From Chitinophaga sancti (GTDB taxonomy: Bacteria > Bacteroidota > Bacteroidia > Chitinophagales > Chitinophagaceae): a DNA stretch of 64,000 nucleotides. Where the stretch lies: contig NZ_CP139247.1 of NCBI RefSeq assembly GCF_034087045.1, forward strand, positions 2,382,001 through 2,446,000, written 5' to 3'. How positions within the stretch are numbered: position 1 is the stretch's first letter; every line of letters begins with the position of its first letter. Below the pieces are notes generated by a model. That model ran no database searches, was not told the origin of the DNA, and saw nothing but the letters and a program-made list of their open reading frames with translations. Of the stretch, positions 15,472-25,429 are shown one piece after another. Position numbers and translations under genes: made by a program.

Positions 15472-16514
15472 AATGAAAAGAGGAGCAGCCTGCCGCCCGG
15501 AATTTACCGATCTTTAATTATATATACTACCGGAAGATTCTGGCTTTTCTATTAAGCAAACCTGAATTTACGTCCTTGCATTATGTGATGGACCATCAGT
15601 TTGCTATTCTCTCTGCCGAAAAAGGGCCTTACCATATCGGATACTCACTTTCCGAGGCCCGGGTAGCAACTGTCGGTAGTCTGATTTTGGAATATGAGGA
15701 ACTCGTCAAAGGGTTTGATAAAATAGAGTTTGCTGCTTTTTTCAAAGATGTGGTCATTGAAGGAACGCATTCTGCAGTGGTTAGTGACCGGTTTTGGAAA
15801 CTTGTATCTGGACTGGCAGCACTGATTTCTCTAGCTAACCGGGACTTACAAATCTATCTGCAGAAATTTGCGTTTGAAAAGATCAAATCCAAATTTAAGG
15901 AAGAGAAGGTAAAGTATTTTGAAAGCCTAGAAAAAAACATCGAATCACTCAATAAACAAGTACTGGCTTTTCCGCTCACATTTGCAGCATCTGTATTTGC
16001 AGGCTTTCAGGTAAAAGATAGTGCATGGATTCTATTTGTAATATTAATATCCTACGGCTTGTATACATATGTGGCATGGAAGATTCTGGGCATTATTAAA
16101 TACAATATTGATACAACAGACCAGGATGTAACGGCTGAGTCTAACCGGATCAGGACAACTTATCAGGTAGTCTACAGCGAATTTGAAGGTGACTTTAATA
16201 AGATTAAGGGAAAAATTTTGTTGATTAAGAAATTGCGAACATTACTCAGTGGTGTTTTAATTGGACTGCTTGTTTTATTTTTACTTTTTACCATCGGTTA
16301 TAGTGTTAAACTCGAAACAGTAGCTCGGGAGGCTGCAGCAGCTGCACTAAAGGCGAAAGAGGATTCTCTGCAACACTCCCACAATAAAGTAATTGATACT
16401 TTTCAGGTAAGGATTATTCCATCACCAAATAAACCAGTGACTGCCGTTATAGATACGACTGCAAATATAAAAGCGGATGCAGCTCACGCTGCAAGCAAAA
16501 GCAAAAAGCGCTGA
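15472..16514 (+). pseudogene. C-terminal part of the membrane-protein gene split by IS110
   Basis: Continuation of the gene started at 12224. The open frame (EEQPAARNLPIFNYIYYRKILAF... then HYVMDHQFAIL from TTG 15576) reaches back almost to the IS edge, but is one base out of frame with the N-terminal part. One extra A in the AAAA run at 15476-15479 would restore one gene of about 455 codons. Features are a coiled-coil segment (FEKIKSKFKEEKVKYFESLEKNIESLNKQ), two adjacent TM helices (LAFPLTFAASVFAGF and WILFVILISYGLYTYVAW), a further TM (LLSGVLIGLLVLFLLFTIGY), and an Ala/Lys-rich tail. A membrane effector is plausible; no family recognised. Confidence 0.65.
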
Positions 16515-16933
16515 CTGGCCGGTTGGGACACATCCAATGCAAATGCTTTTTGATAAATAATTTCCTGCGACCAGTAAACACCGTCTTTGGGGTACTCTGT
16601 GAAGTGGTATCGGTTACGCATTTAAGTCTATATTCGCAAGTAAACAAATTAGAGTCCGGAAATACTCGATTGTTTCATTAGGTCTTTTAAATAAATTTTT
16701 ATCTGCTGCGAGGATAATATGAATGCCTTTATTATTTTTTGGCCAATTTGGTTATGTTTGACTAGTCCAGCATCAAACTAAATCGTGCAGATGGACTGTG
16801 TGTAAGAAAGATTAGACCAACCCCAAGCTAATGGTATTAGGGGCATTATGTGAAGCTTTTGTACACAAAAAAATTATTTTCCAAGGTTACAATATTATTA
16901 CTATGTCGCAGGACTACACTAAATTACTTTGTA
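16515..16933 (+). promoter_or_regulatory. Intergenic region with a -7 element
   Basis: 419 bases before the HExxH gene. It contains TATGTTTG (16753-16760), a match to the TAnnTTTG -7 element, but no clear -33 box 19-21 bases upstream. A GTG-initiated extension of the downstream frame (from 16850) is unlikely. Nothing else supportable. Confidence 0.3.
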
Positions 16934-18682
16934 ATGTATTTTAATTTTACCGAAGGTTCTTACAATCTTTCTCTGTTTAGTATTTACGTTGATACAGATC
17001 ACTCATTTGCTGAACTAAAAGATTTACCGCCTGAAGTACTGGCTGCGTTTTACCATGAATATTTTCATTTTCTTCAGGATGTTACTTCTCCCTTTACTGT
17101 TAATGTCATGTGGCAGCTTTACGGTAGTACTGTTCAATTGATCCAATATGCCCAGACGCATGGAAGTGTTATCCGGCTTCCATTGGGGGAGGTGGCTGAG
17201 CTAAAGTACTTGGAACGGCAGAAGAGGTTTATCGACCTGATTTTCGGCGGTCAGTACTGCGGGTTCGACAATGAACCGGCAGCTGTTCCTTACGAGGTGG
17301 TTCAGGTGAAAATTGAAGCAAGAACCGATTTCTCGGATATCTCGGAGAGCGAAAATGTGAAGTTTGTAGAACTGGAAATAGCGGATGCAAATGGACAAAA
17401 ATCTGAATATGGTTTTGGCGCCTTGGCAGTCATTGAAACGATGACTTATCTTATTCAAAAAAAGTTTTTTGGCGAGAGTGCTGTACCGGAGGTGCCTTAT
17501 ATAATCGCTGTAAGGGTTGCAGCATTAATTTGTCCAGGTATAGGTAGTAATGAAGAGTATGTGTTTTCTGTTTGTGACCTCGCATTAAAAACACCGTATC
17601 CTGGCTGGATGTTTGTTTTTTTGTTGACAGAGCTGGGTAAGGCTATGCCGGATCCGAAGTCAGCTTCGGCTATCTATGAATTCTGTCTGCCCATTCTAGA
17701 AGAAATGTGGAGATGTCAGGAAAGTTTCGCTCATTATAAGAAAAAAGTACTGCATTGTTTGGGGCAGCTACAGGGCCATGCTGCTTTTATAGATAACCTG
17801 AACTGGATAACAACCTTAATTGAACAGGGGTACAACAGGCAGACAAATGAGCCAATGATGATGCTGAAGCTTTATCAGCAGGAGAAACCTTTTAATGAAT
17901 ATCTGCTTGGATTCAGAGATGATCTGGGCATGCCGGAAATAATAAACAATCTGCGAAATCGGTGGTTTCATGTACCGGCTTCATTACAGAATACAGCCGG
18001 GGGCATTGATCCTACAATTTTAGGCGCTGCAATACAGCTACACGCAACACTGCTGGAGGCGGATACATGTTGCGCTCTGCAGCCCCAGTGTGCTAAATCT
18101 CATCGGAAGATGCCTTTAGATACTGATTGTTCAACCGCCCCTTGGAAAAAGGCCCATCTCGATCCATCCTGTGCATTTGGTGCCATCTGGGCATCTTTTG
18201 GTCTTCATAATTTTACCATTGAACAGGACGAATGGATTTTAGAGGAGATGGAAATAGTTACCAATAATGAAACTGTCAATAAGCTCTGGATCAGAGGTTA
18301 TCCCAATAACCAATGGGTTGATGCTCCTTTTGGAAACTATAAAGTTAGAGTTGACCCCGCAGGACCGGCAGGGCAGATACATATCCATATCTCCCATCCG
18401 CAGCACAGGCAATCCAAAAAAGAGCAGGTTTCCTGGAACATTGACGGAACCCGGCATGATGCGGGCTCCTTTAATGAGAATTTTGTTGGAATGAAGCAAG
18501 CTCGCAGGATCGCTAGAGAAGTATTGAGAATTCCAGATAATGTGGTATTACAGTATAAGACTCGCTTGGCCTACACGCAGACTTTGTTGAAAGAAGGTGA
18601 TTTTCCACTGGATATAATCTCCTGCAAAATTACTCCTCTGACCAAAGAAGTAAGACCTGAAGATGTGGAAGCGGGACTCTGA
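16934..18682 (+). CDS. Putative zinc metalloprotease-like protein (HEYFH)
   Basis: 582 residues from ATG 16934 (MYFNFTEGSYNL); the frame is open from GTG 16850, but the added residues look like non-coding sequence. Near the N-terminus (about residues 40-60) is AAFYHEYFHFLQDVTSP, an HExxH zinc-binding and catalytic motif in a helix. Large proteins with an HEYxHxLQ motif occur in bacterial accessory islands and are uncharacterised. A cysteine-rich middle (TCCALQPQCAKSH ... TDCS ... DPSCAFG) could bind metal. The C-terminal 150 residues are beta-rich. No signal peptide, so cytoplasmic. It lies downstream of the NdpA/membrane module on the same strand and may be a protease effector. The function is inferred from the motif only. 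Confidence 0.65.
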   Translation: MYFNFTEGSYNLSLFSIYVDTDHSFAELKDLPPEVLAAFYHEYFHFLQDVTSPFTVNVMWQLYGSTVQLIQYAQTHGSVIRLPLGEVAELKYLERQKRFIDLIFGGQYCGFDNEPAAVPYEVVQVKIEARTDFSDISESENVKFVELEIADANGQKSEYGFGALAVIETMTYLIQKKFFGESAVPEVPYIIAVRVAALICPGIGSNEEYVFSVCDLALKTPYPGWMFVFLLTELGKAMPDPKSASAIYEFCLPILEEMWRCQESFAHYKKKVLHCLGQLQGHAAFIDNLNWITTLIEQGYNRQTNEPMMMLKLYQQEKPFNEYLLGFRDDLGMPEIINNLRNRWFHVPASLQNTAGGIDPTILGAAIQLHATLLEADTCCALQPQCAKSHRKMPLDTDCSTAPWKKAHLDPSCAFGAIWASFGLHNFTIEQDEWILEEMEIVTNNETVNKLWIRGYPNNQWVDAPFGNYKVRVDPAGPAGQIHIHISHPQHRQSKKEQVSWNIDGTRHDAGSFNENFVGMKQARRIAREVLRIPDNVVLQYKTRLAYTQTLLKEGDFPLDIISCKITPLTKEVRPEDVEAGL

Positions 18683-18824
18683 TCAGTTGCTGCGATATAT
18701 TCTCGGTTTAGAACCGTGGCCTATTAATATCATAGTGGGAGGGGCGCGGAGTAAAGACAATTTTGACATAGCCTGTCTTAAAAGACTATCCGATCCGGAT
18801 GCCTACATTAGTATTGTTATATAA
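18663..18824 (+). CDS. Small ORF overlapping the metalloprotease gene, interrupted by one stop
   Basis: 53 codons (MWKRDSDQLLRYILGLEPWP...) from an ATG 20 bases inside the end of the 16934-18682 gene. After the TAA at 18822-18824 the same frame stays open (GMSLSERFGVDFTVNLYSFYYQE) to a TAG at 18906-18908. One nonsense change in an 81-codon gene is the simplest reading. The overlap suggests coupling. No family recognised. Confidence 0.35.
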   Translation: MWKRDSDQLLRYILGLEPWPINIIVGGARSKDNFDIACLKRLSDPDAYISIVI

Positions 18825-19007
18825 GGCATGTCGTTATCTGAAAGGTTCGGGGTAGATTTTACGGTTAATTTGTATTCTTTCTACTATCAGGAAGTATCAT
18901 TGACTTAGGTGCTTGCTTTTACAGGTAATACTGTTGTCGTATCTGCCATTAAGCGAAACTGATCAATTGTTTTGGACCCGGTTCTGAAAAATATGCAACC
19001 GGTAATG

Positions 19008-19862
19008 CTAATGTTGCTTGCTATCTTCGTTGGACTCCCCAGAGGTTTGCCATTTTTCATCAAAAAGCCTGCTGATACGCATAAACCGGTTCTCAAATTT
19101 GCTGCCATTGTCCGTTTCTGTAAAAGTAAGATAGGCCATAGGTTCACGTACATTATCTAAGTGCATGGGATATTGCTTAAAATAATCTGTGTAGACTTTA
19201 AAATCCTGCCATTTTCCCCAAAGCACAGTGATCAGTTCGAAGGGAAGCTGGGTTTGCTTACTTTTAAGTTTTTTTGACAGGCGATGAGTAAAGAATGCCT
19301 TAATCAACTCAGGATTTGTCTGCACTTTATCAGAATCAATATGTATGTTAACTACTTCTACCAAATGAGATTCATTTGTTTTTAGGTCCCTGACTTTAAA
19401 ATCAATTGTGTTAAGGCTGTCGGTAAGAGAGGCCTCTACTGTCTCCAGTCGGTACTTTTTTGTTGACATGATATTATTTAACACCGCCAGTTCACCAACG
19501 AAGTTTATATACGATAAATCAAGTTTTTTTAAAATGGTTTTAAAGGTCTTTTTTACCATTGTCCGTTCGTCTGGTTGTAGGTTATTAAAAAGGTGTGAGA
19601 ACATTTTGCGTACAAAGTTTAAAAACCGGAATGCCTCAATGTTTCCCTGTTTAACCAAAAATATTATATCAAATATGGTAATCTCTACTTGGATGTTTTC
19701 ACCTGCGGCAAGTGTTAATCTTTCCTGGATTTTATTTTTAAACCTTTTATCAGCATCATTCCAGAAAGATTCACTTTCTGGAATAAACTCAAATAGTTGT
19801 GGTAAGTAAAAGGCAACATTTCCTTTTACTGCGTTTATAAACTCTCCGTTATTGGTGTTCAT
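19008..19862 (-). CDS. Hypothetical protein with a possible degenerate nuclease-like core
   Basis: 284 residues, soluble. The N-terminal half is helical. The C-terminal half has a strand pattern reminiscent of restriction-endonuclease-like folds: NTIDFKVRDL, then SHLVEVVNIHID, then LPFELITVLWGKWQDFKVYTDYF. The DxK and ExK residues expected for an active PD-(D/E)xK site are not clear (VEVVN in place of ExK), so it may be inactive or belong elsewhere. It is downstream of the 20031-21581 gene on the same strand, 168 bp away, and both proteins have a VEhhN strand, suggesting a two-gene module. Confidence 0.55.
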   Translation of the reverse strand: MNTNNGEFINAVKGNVAFYLPQLFEFIPESESFWNDADKRFKNKIQERLTLAAGENIQVEITIFDIIFLVKQGNIEAFRFLNFVRKMFSHLFNNLQPDERTMVKKTFKTILKKLDLSYINFVGELAVLNNIMSTKKYRLETVEASLTDSLNTIDFKVRDLKTNESHLVEVVNIHIDSDKVQTNPELIKAFFTHRLSKKLKSKQTQLPFELITVLWGKWQDFKVYTDYFKQYPMHLDNVREPMAYLTFTETDNGSKFENRFMRISRLFDEKWQTSGESNEDSKQH

Positions 19863-20030
19863 ATTAAAATTATATTAGTGTAATATATGATGATATAGCA
19901 TTTCATTGGTAGTGATGGAAACGACAATTCCTGCAATAAAATGGTTGAGTGATTTTTTAAAAATATTTCGGTTTCCTACTAGGAGTACCTGTTTTTCTTA
20001 TCACTTTTCCTGCTTTGATGATTTTATCGG

Positions 20031-21581
20031 TTAACTCACAACGGGCATTTTTATAAGTATGTGGTGTAAAAAGACATTTTTATTTTCCCGTTTATGACAT
20101 GTTTTTAAAACGCGCATATTTGTATAATGGGTATCCATATCAACGGTCTCTTTTAAAATAAATTGAAATTCGAGTTCTCCTGTTATGTAGGCTTTATAGT
20201 CAACATGTAGCTGGTTAAATTTTCCGTCTTCAACGTTACAATAAATTATTACGTACTTATAGGGAAGACCTTTTGAATCGTAGTTGCTTTCCAGCTTGTG
20301 TATATGGTTTTTGATAACTTTTCTGTTCATCCCTTCTAAGTTAAAAGCTTCAACGAAATGTTCTGTTTGATTGCTGTCTGTTATCACCCCATCGACCTCA
20401 CCTTGTTTTTTACCGGTCCCGGATACACCATACATGGATTGGTCTTTAGTAAAAAAGTTAGTCGACAACAGATCTAAAATCTGTCTGGTTCTTGTATTTT
20501 CATCGGCATTCCAGAATACTTTGTTTTCCTGCATTTTACAGCAGGCCATCAATATTGCGTCAAGTAATGCCATTTCTTTTTTTGCTATTCGCTCAGCTAC
20601 CGGGCGGATTTTTTGAATGAAACTGATTTCGTCTTTAAACCACTCTTTTAAAATTTTTCGGTATTGTGTATCAGAGCTTTTAGATGAATTCCGGTAACCT
20701 TCTTTTAGTTTTTGTTTTCTTTCCTGAAGTACCAATTCCATTTCCGTTTTATCAAAATCAGTTATTACCCCAAGTTCATACAACTTTTGGGTATTTACTT
20801 CTAATAAGATTGTTTCGGTTATACTAATCAGCAAATTGATGAGCTCCTGTTGGGTTTTAAGTCTGGCTTTGGTTAACCCTAAATATTTATTGGTGTGAAG
20901 GTTATCTACGATCGGGATATTGTTTTCGAAATGCTCTTTTAATTTTGAAAAAAAACTAAGTTCAAAGGGAAATGTTTTATGCCATTTATTATATATGGCC
21001 ACCAAAATATTAAAATCAGACTTGCTCTTAGGCGTTGGATTTCTAAAACCTGTGATGAACTTTAATATCTCTTCTTTTTTAGATTGATCGGTAATTCCAT
21101 TATCAATGAGACTCACCAGATTATCGGCAAAATCACCAAAGAATAAAGATTCACCATAGTCAACCGGAAAACTGCCAAAGGTGTTAAACATATATTCCAA
21201 GAAGTCGAAAACTTCCTGTCTCCATCTATCATTGTACACAAATTGCAGGATATGATGGTAAGTATATATCAATTTCTCTGCATTTAGGCTAGGGACAGAT
21301 TCGAAATCTTTTCTGTTGAACCATTTTTCGTTGGCTAAACGACTATGGGCTGCGCAACAAAGAGGAAATCTTTCAAATTTTTTGGTAAGCCTTGCCAATT
21401 CATTTTCATAGGTCGCTTTGCAATTTTCACAGTTTTCCATATTATGGTCATACTGTAACCGCTGAAAATCGGTGGGCAAACTGAATTCGGACCCCAAGAC
21501 ATGCCAGATTTTCTGGCCGCAAACCTCCATTTCAGTGACATCTTTTATGAAAAAGGTTTTATGTTTACTATTCAATCCCAT
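20031..21581 (-). CDS. Putative defence protein with a C-terminal restriction-endonuclease-like domain
   Basis: 516 residues. Near the N-terminus is a Cys/His cluster (CENCKATYEN ... FPLCCAAHSRLA), a possible zinc site. A helical middle with a coiled coil follows (MELVLQERKQKLKEGYRN). The C-terminal 150 residues read DENTRTRQILDLLSTNF, then QSMYGVSGTGKKQGEVDGVI and HFVEAFNLEGMNRK, then YKYVIIYCNVEDGKF. This matches the pattern ENxTR...G.S..GK..GE.D...(V/I)EA.(N/L) seen in C-terminal domains of bacterial defence proteins with a PD-(D/E)xK-like fold. The Glu-Val-Asp and Val-Glu-Ala strands are present; the catalytic Lys is not obvious. First gene of a two-gene minus-strand unit. Confidence 0.6.
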   Translation of the reverse strand: MGLNSKHKTFFIKDVTEMEVCGQKIWHVLGSEFSLPTDFQRLQYDHNMENCENCKATYENELARLTKKFERFPLCCAAHSRLANEKWFNRKDFESVPSLNAEKLIYTYHHILQFVYNDRWRQEVFDFLEYMFNTFGSFPVDYGESLFFGDFADNLVSLIDNGITDQSKKEEILKFITGFRNPTPKSKSDFNILVAIYNKWHKTFPFELSFFSKLKEHFENNIPIVDNLHTNKYLGLTKARLKTQQELINLLISITETILLEVNTQKLYELGVITDFDKTEMELVLQERKQKLKEGYRNSSKSSDTQYRKILKEWFKDEISFIQKIRPVAERIAKKEMALLDAILMACCKMQENKVFWNADENTRTRQILDLLSTNFFTKDQSMYGVSGTGKKQGEVDGVITDSNQTEHFVEAFNLEGMNRKVIKNHIHKLESNYDSKGLPYKYVIIYCNVEDGKFNQLHVDYKAYITGELEFQFILKETVDMDTHYTNMRVLKTCHKRENKNVFLHHILIKMPVVS

Positions 21582-21791
21582 TATCTAATTTGTAAGTAGT
21601 TTCTCCTAAGTTAAGGATTTACATAATCAGAATAGGTGCATTCACCAGATTGATATTAGAAGTAGACATTAGTGTAGACCTCGTTCTGGTATCCTTTTAA
21701 ATATCTAATTGGTTGGTGACATACCAGATATAGAAATATGTATTGGTAGCGGTAATTTTGGATATTTATTATAGGCAGCCACATGTCTGAA

Positions 21792-21822
21792 TTGATACCT
21801 TTTTTACTAGAAAAGGTATCAA
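21792..21822. terminator. 12-bp perfect hairpin, probable bidirectional terminator
   Basis: TTGATACCTTTT (21792-21803) and its exact complement (21811-21822) around a 7-base loop. It lies in the gene-free 21582-22007 stretch between the integrase 3' end and the start of the nuclease-like module. The rest of that AT-rich stretch shows nothing supportable. Confidence 0.5.
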
Positions 21823-22007
21823 TGGTGTATTGTTAAATAATGTATAATAAAATGATTTTTAATTAAATATATAGCTTTTGCCGATGGTTGAAAAATCAAT
21901 ATCTAAAATAGGTTCTCTTTTAAAAATAATATGTCAGCTGGCTTTCCAGAAAAAACTAGGATTTCAAAGATGAAAAATATAAAACCTTCTTCTTCCTAGT
22001 TCTCATT

Positions 22008-22900
22008 CTAGCAAATACCTAATTGTTCAAAATTAATGCTCCGGGTCCCTTCAATCACATCAGCAAGGCTTACCTCAAAGTATTCACTTGTAGTTTCCTG
22101 CTTTTGATGCCCCAACATACGGGATAGTACAGGAATATTAGCACCATAACGGATATAAAGCTGACTGTTAGTTTGGCGAGCTAGCTTATTTCGCACATTC
22201 CGCCGCCATTGTAACAGGCTGGCTATTTCTTTGAGTTGTCGGTTGTATACTTGGTCCTCAGTGAAGACATCTCGATCCAGTAAATATGGGTCGCTGGGAT
22301 GAAGGCTATAATATTTCTTAATAAGTTCTATTGCATAAGGGAATTTCCAGAGGGGAACAATTGCAAGGTTTCCGTTTTTAAACCGTCCTCGGTATATAAA
22401 GTAACCGTATTCCTGATCCTTATGTAATTCGGATTTCTGAAGGGCTTTAAGATCACTGTAATAAAATCCGGTGTAAACCTGCAACAGGAAAATATCCTGA
22501 ACCTTAACCAGTTCCTGCTTGTCGTTATCAAATTTATATTCCTTCCATGCTCTTATTTCATTCACATCCAAGTGATCTTTGATAGTCTTACCCCTGGAAA
22601 TATGAATATTTGAAAAGATAGCATCCTCCTGTAAAGGACTTATATATCCATCCAACTGTGCCCAATGAATTACTTTCCTATAAGCATTAAAATAACCAAA
22701 GATCGTAGATGCTTTAAGGCTCATTTCTCTTTTCATAAACTTACAAAGCTCCAAAAACAATTTTTCATCTAAGTCATAAAAAAATAACTCATGCCGGAAC
22801 TTATTTAGAGCAATAAGCGCAGATTTATAGCGACCAATGGTAGCTGGTTGAAGCGCTTCTGGAGGATCGATGACGATTTGGTGGAAATAGGTGTTTAAAA
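22008..22900 (-). pseudogene. Tyrosine recombinase (integrase), C-terminal part split by IS66
   Basis: About 297 codons of host-derived frame, starting in the TSD and reading TYFHQIVIDPPEALQPATIGRYKSAL: a SAM-like core-binding domain, then the catalytic domain. The usual first Arg position reads TGFYYSDLKAL (Tyr for Arg) and the HxxR box reads KLARQT (Lys for His, Arg kept). LGHQ and the nucleophile Tyr (EYFEVS) are present. Such variants occur among Bacteroidota integrases, but activity is uncertain. Eleven upstream codons (MGIPLFKLLGG) come from IS66. It joins the 25430-25825 part across the TSD as CSSILNTYFHQIV. Confidence 0.85.
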
Positions 22901-22953
22901 GTGTACCTCCGAGTAGCTTAAATAAGGGTATTCCCATTATTGCTAACTTTGCC

Positions 22954-24497
22954 TTAAGCGGTAGTGTTGCTTTCTTGTTTTTCCCAGCGGTGAGGCAATA
23001 AAGATTTAAGTTTTGAGGTAGTCAGCTCATTGATGTTGTGACTTAACATATCCTTCAACCATTCATAGGGATTAACATTATTCAGTTTGCAGCTAACCAG
23101 TAACGAGTATAAAAGGCCTGCTCTTTTGGCTGCTTCGTGAGAGCCGCAGAACAAGTAATTTTTGCGTCCGACAGCCAGATTTTTCATACAGCGTTCAATC
23201 GGATTGTTGTCTATATGAAGATGCCCGGTAGTAGCATAGAGACTTAGTCCTTCCCAACGTTTGATACTATAAGCCATAGCTTGGGCAATTGGACTTTTGG
23301 GGCGAAGCTTTACATATTCCTGCTTCATCCATTCACCCAAAGACTTCAATATGGGCAAAGACTTCTCCGCGCGCCGTATTTTGATCTGCTCCTCATCAAG
23401 TCGTTGTTCTTTACATTCCTCTTCCACCTTGTATAATTTGGCTATTTCAGTCAGCACATGTTCAGCCCGCGCCTTATCATTTTCTTTACTATCGTAAAAT
23501 TTACGGCGCGCATGAGACATGCAAAAGAATATAATCATTCCTTTGATGTTCAGCTTGTCATAGACTTCATAGCCGTCCACCTGCAGGTGTCCTTTAAAGT
23601 GTTGCAATATATTTTCGGCTGCGGGTTTATCCCTTCCGCGGTGATAGTCAAAGTAGATTAAACGTCCATCTCCGGTCAGGTATGTCCAATAGTAGCCCTG
23701 GTGTGTGTCTTTTTTCACCTGGCTGTCCAGTACCGCTATGCCGGTTTCATCTCCGTGCCAATACTGCTGCTGATACATTTCATGTAATTGAAGATGGCCT
23801 AATGGCGTTACAACGTTCGCTACCTGGCGTACCCAATCAGTAATAGTAGAATATGCAATGCTGATGTTACTTCGTTTGAAGCTGTCCAGTTGGCGATTCA
23901 GGGGCTTATGATCAATAAACTTATCGATGATGATCTGTGCCAGCAACTCAGGTGTTGCTATGCTTTTTGGCAATGCCTGTGCCGGTTGTCTGGCTGCTAC
24001 TATACGGTGCTGGCCAGGTTGGCCGGGAATCGGGCATTTATAACAGGGACGAACTGTACGTTTGATAAATATCTCGCCCGGTTTCCAGCCGAGTTGCTCT
24101 TTAATGTCCTCTCCGTCCTTCTCACAATGGCTTACATCTTCATCCGGTTCGATGATCTGTTCTTCTACGCGTAAATGTTCCGGGAAAGGGTTTTGTAAGC
24201 CGTTTTCCCGGGGGCTTGTCTGGCCTTGACGTAGCTTATTTTTTGAACATCAGACAGGTTAGTAGTAGCAAAAGCTGTTTCAAAATTCAGTCCCAACTCT
24301 TGCTGTACTTGTGCCCCGGAAGGGATGAAACGCTCAGACTTAAAACCACCTAATAACTTCGTGAGTTGGTGCAACTGGTATTGTAGCTGGGTTACCTGGT
24401 TTTGTAATTGAAGGTTGCTTTCCTGTTGAGATTTTAAAAGCGGCAGCAGTTGCTCATAGAGCACTTTGTAATCTATATTTTCCGTTGCTGCTGACAT
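22954..24497 (-). pseudogene. IS66-family transposase (TnpC type), frameshifted
   Basis: The start (MSAATENIDYKVLYEQLLPLL) and a leucine-rich coiled coil are in frame to a stop at 24165. The frame then shifts by one base near 24175-24215 and continues NPFPEHLRVEEQI, a zinc-binding segment (RPCYKCPIPGQPGQ) and the DDE_Tnp_IS66 core: WHGDETGIAV, QVDGYEVYDKL, HARRKFYD, and a C-terminal HIDNNPIERCMKNLAVGRKNYLFCGS with the catalytic Glu. Restoring one base gives a full-length protein of about 515 residues. Either natural decay or a sequencing error in the homopolymers there. Confidence 0.85.
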
Positions 24498-24647
24498 GGT
24501 GCAAAGATAATACAGTACTGTATTTTAGCATATAGCCTACAACCGAAAGTTATACAGTCTAAAGTGAATAAACCCACCCTGAAAAATGATTTTAAAAAAG
24601 GGCACCGAAAAATGTTAATAACCCGACATGTTTTTCTTAAAATAAAA

Positions 24648-24680
24648 AAACGTTGCCATTTTTTATAGATGGCAACGTCA
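24648..24680 (-). terminator. Hairpin between tnpB and the IS66 transposase gene
   Basis: ACGTTGCCAT (24650-24659) pairs with ATGGCAACGT (24669-24678). On the minus strand it is followed by a seven-T run, so it looks like a terminator or attenuator after tnpB. Confidence 0.55.
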
Positions 24681-24708
24681 AATATATTCACACAATGATC
24701 CTGATGGA

Positions 24709-25062
24709 TCACATCGTACCAATGTATCGCTTGCGCAGAAACGCTTTCTTCAAAGAGATACCCTGTAAGATCATACTTAACTGTTTAGCTGTAATGCTAC
24801 TGTGAGTGCCTTCCATAATACCTGTCGGTAACTCAAAGGTGCCTTCCTCTAATCGCTTATAGTATAAGCTAAAACCATCCCCTTCCCATTCTAATGCCTT
24901 CAGGTGCGTTTGCCGCTTGTTCAAAAAAATAAACACATCCCCCGTCTGAATTTCCATCCCCAGTTCGTTGGTAACAAGCCCGCTCAAGCCGTCAAAACTC
25001 TTGCGAACATCTGCCCATTTGTGATACAACCAGTAATGGGTGCCGTTGTTAATCTGTAACAT
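24709..25062 (-). CDS. tnpB: IS66 accessory protein TnpB
   Basis: 117 residues, the family's usual length. The diagnostic pattern is present: YWLYHKWADVRKSFDGLSGLV, GDVFIFLNKRQTHLKALEWEGDGFSLYYKRLEEGTF. TnpB of IS66 elements is needed for transposition together with TnpA and TnpC, by an unclear mechanism. The frame is intact. It starts 30 bp downstream of tnpA. Confidence 0.9.
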   Translation of the reverse strand: MLQINNGTHYWLYHKWADVRKSFDGLSGLVTNELGMEIQTGDVFIFLNKRQTHLKALEWEGDGFSLYYKRLEEGTFELPTGIMEGTHSSITAKQLSMILQGISLKKAFLRKRYIGTM

Positions 25063-25091
25063 AAATTAACTGATTAAGGCTTTTAAAAAAC

Positions 25092-25382
25092 TTACAGATG
25101 GCTCCCGGTAAAACGGATTCCACGGTATTCCGCAAAGAGATCCTGGGCGGTGGACTCTTCCTGGGGCTCTGTTACTTTAAGCAATGTGAAACTACTTTGG
25201 TGCTCTATCGGCTTATCTCGCAACTGGGCGTGATACTTCTTTTGCCAGTAGTGATATGTTCCTGGCGAAAGATCATACAGCTCACAAAAATCTTTCACCG
25301 TCATCGAACTGCCTTCATGTTCGCCTATCAGTGCAAACATCTTTTGCTCCTTCGATAACCCATTTGATTGTTTCTGTTCCAT
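25092..25382 (-). CDS. tnpA: IS66 accessory protein TnpA (HTH)
   Basis: 96 residues with a helix-turn-helix segment (SSMTVKDFCELYDLSPGTYHYWQKKYHA), the IS66 TnpA/OrfA pattern. First gene of the element, 74 bp inside its right end. The frame is intact. Confidence 0.8.
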   Translation of the reverse strand: MEQKQSNGLSKEQKMFALIGEHEGSSMTVKDFCELYDLSPGTYHYWQKKYHAQLRDKPIEHQSSFTLLKVTEPQEESTAQDLFAEYRGIRFTGSHL

Positions 25383-25429
25383 TTGTTTATTTTTTTGATA
25401 AACCCGGAAAGTAAACTTTTTTAAACAGC

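Noticed and set aside
18905..19160. Small frames on both strands at the end of the 19008-19862 gene
   Set aside because: They overlap the better-supported 284-aa gene or sit in its antisense; no coding pattern.
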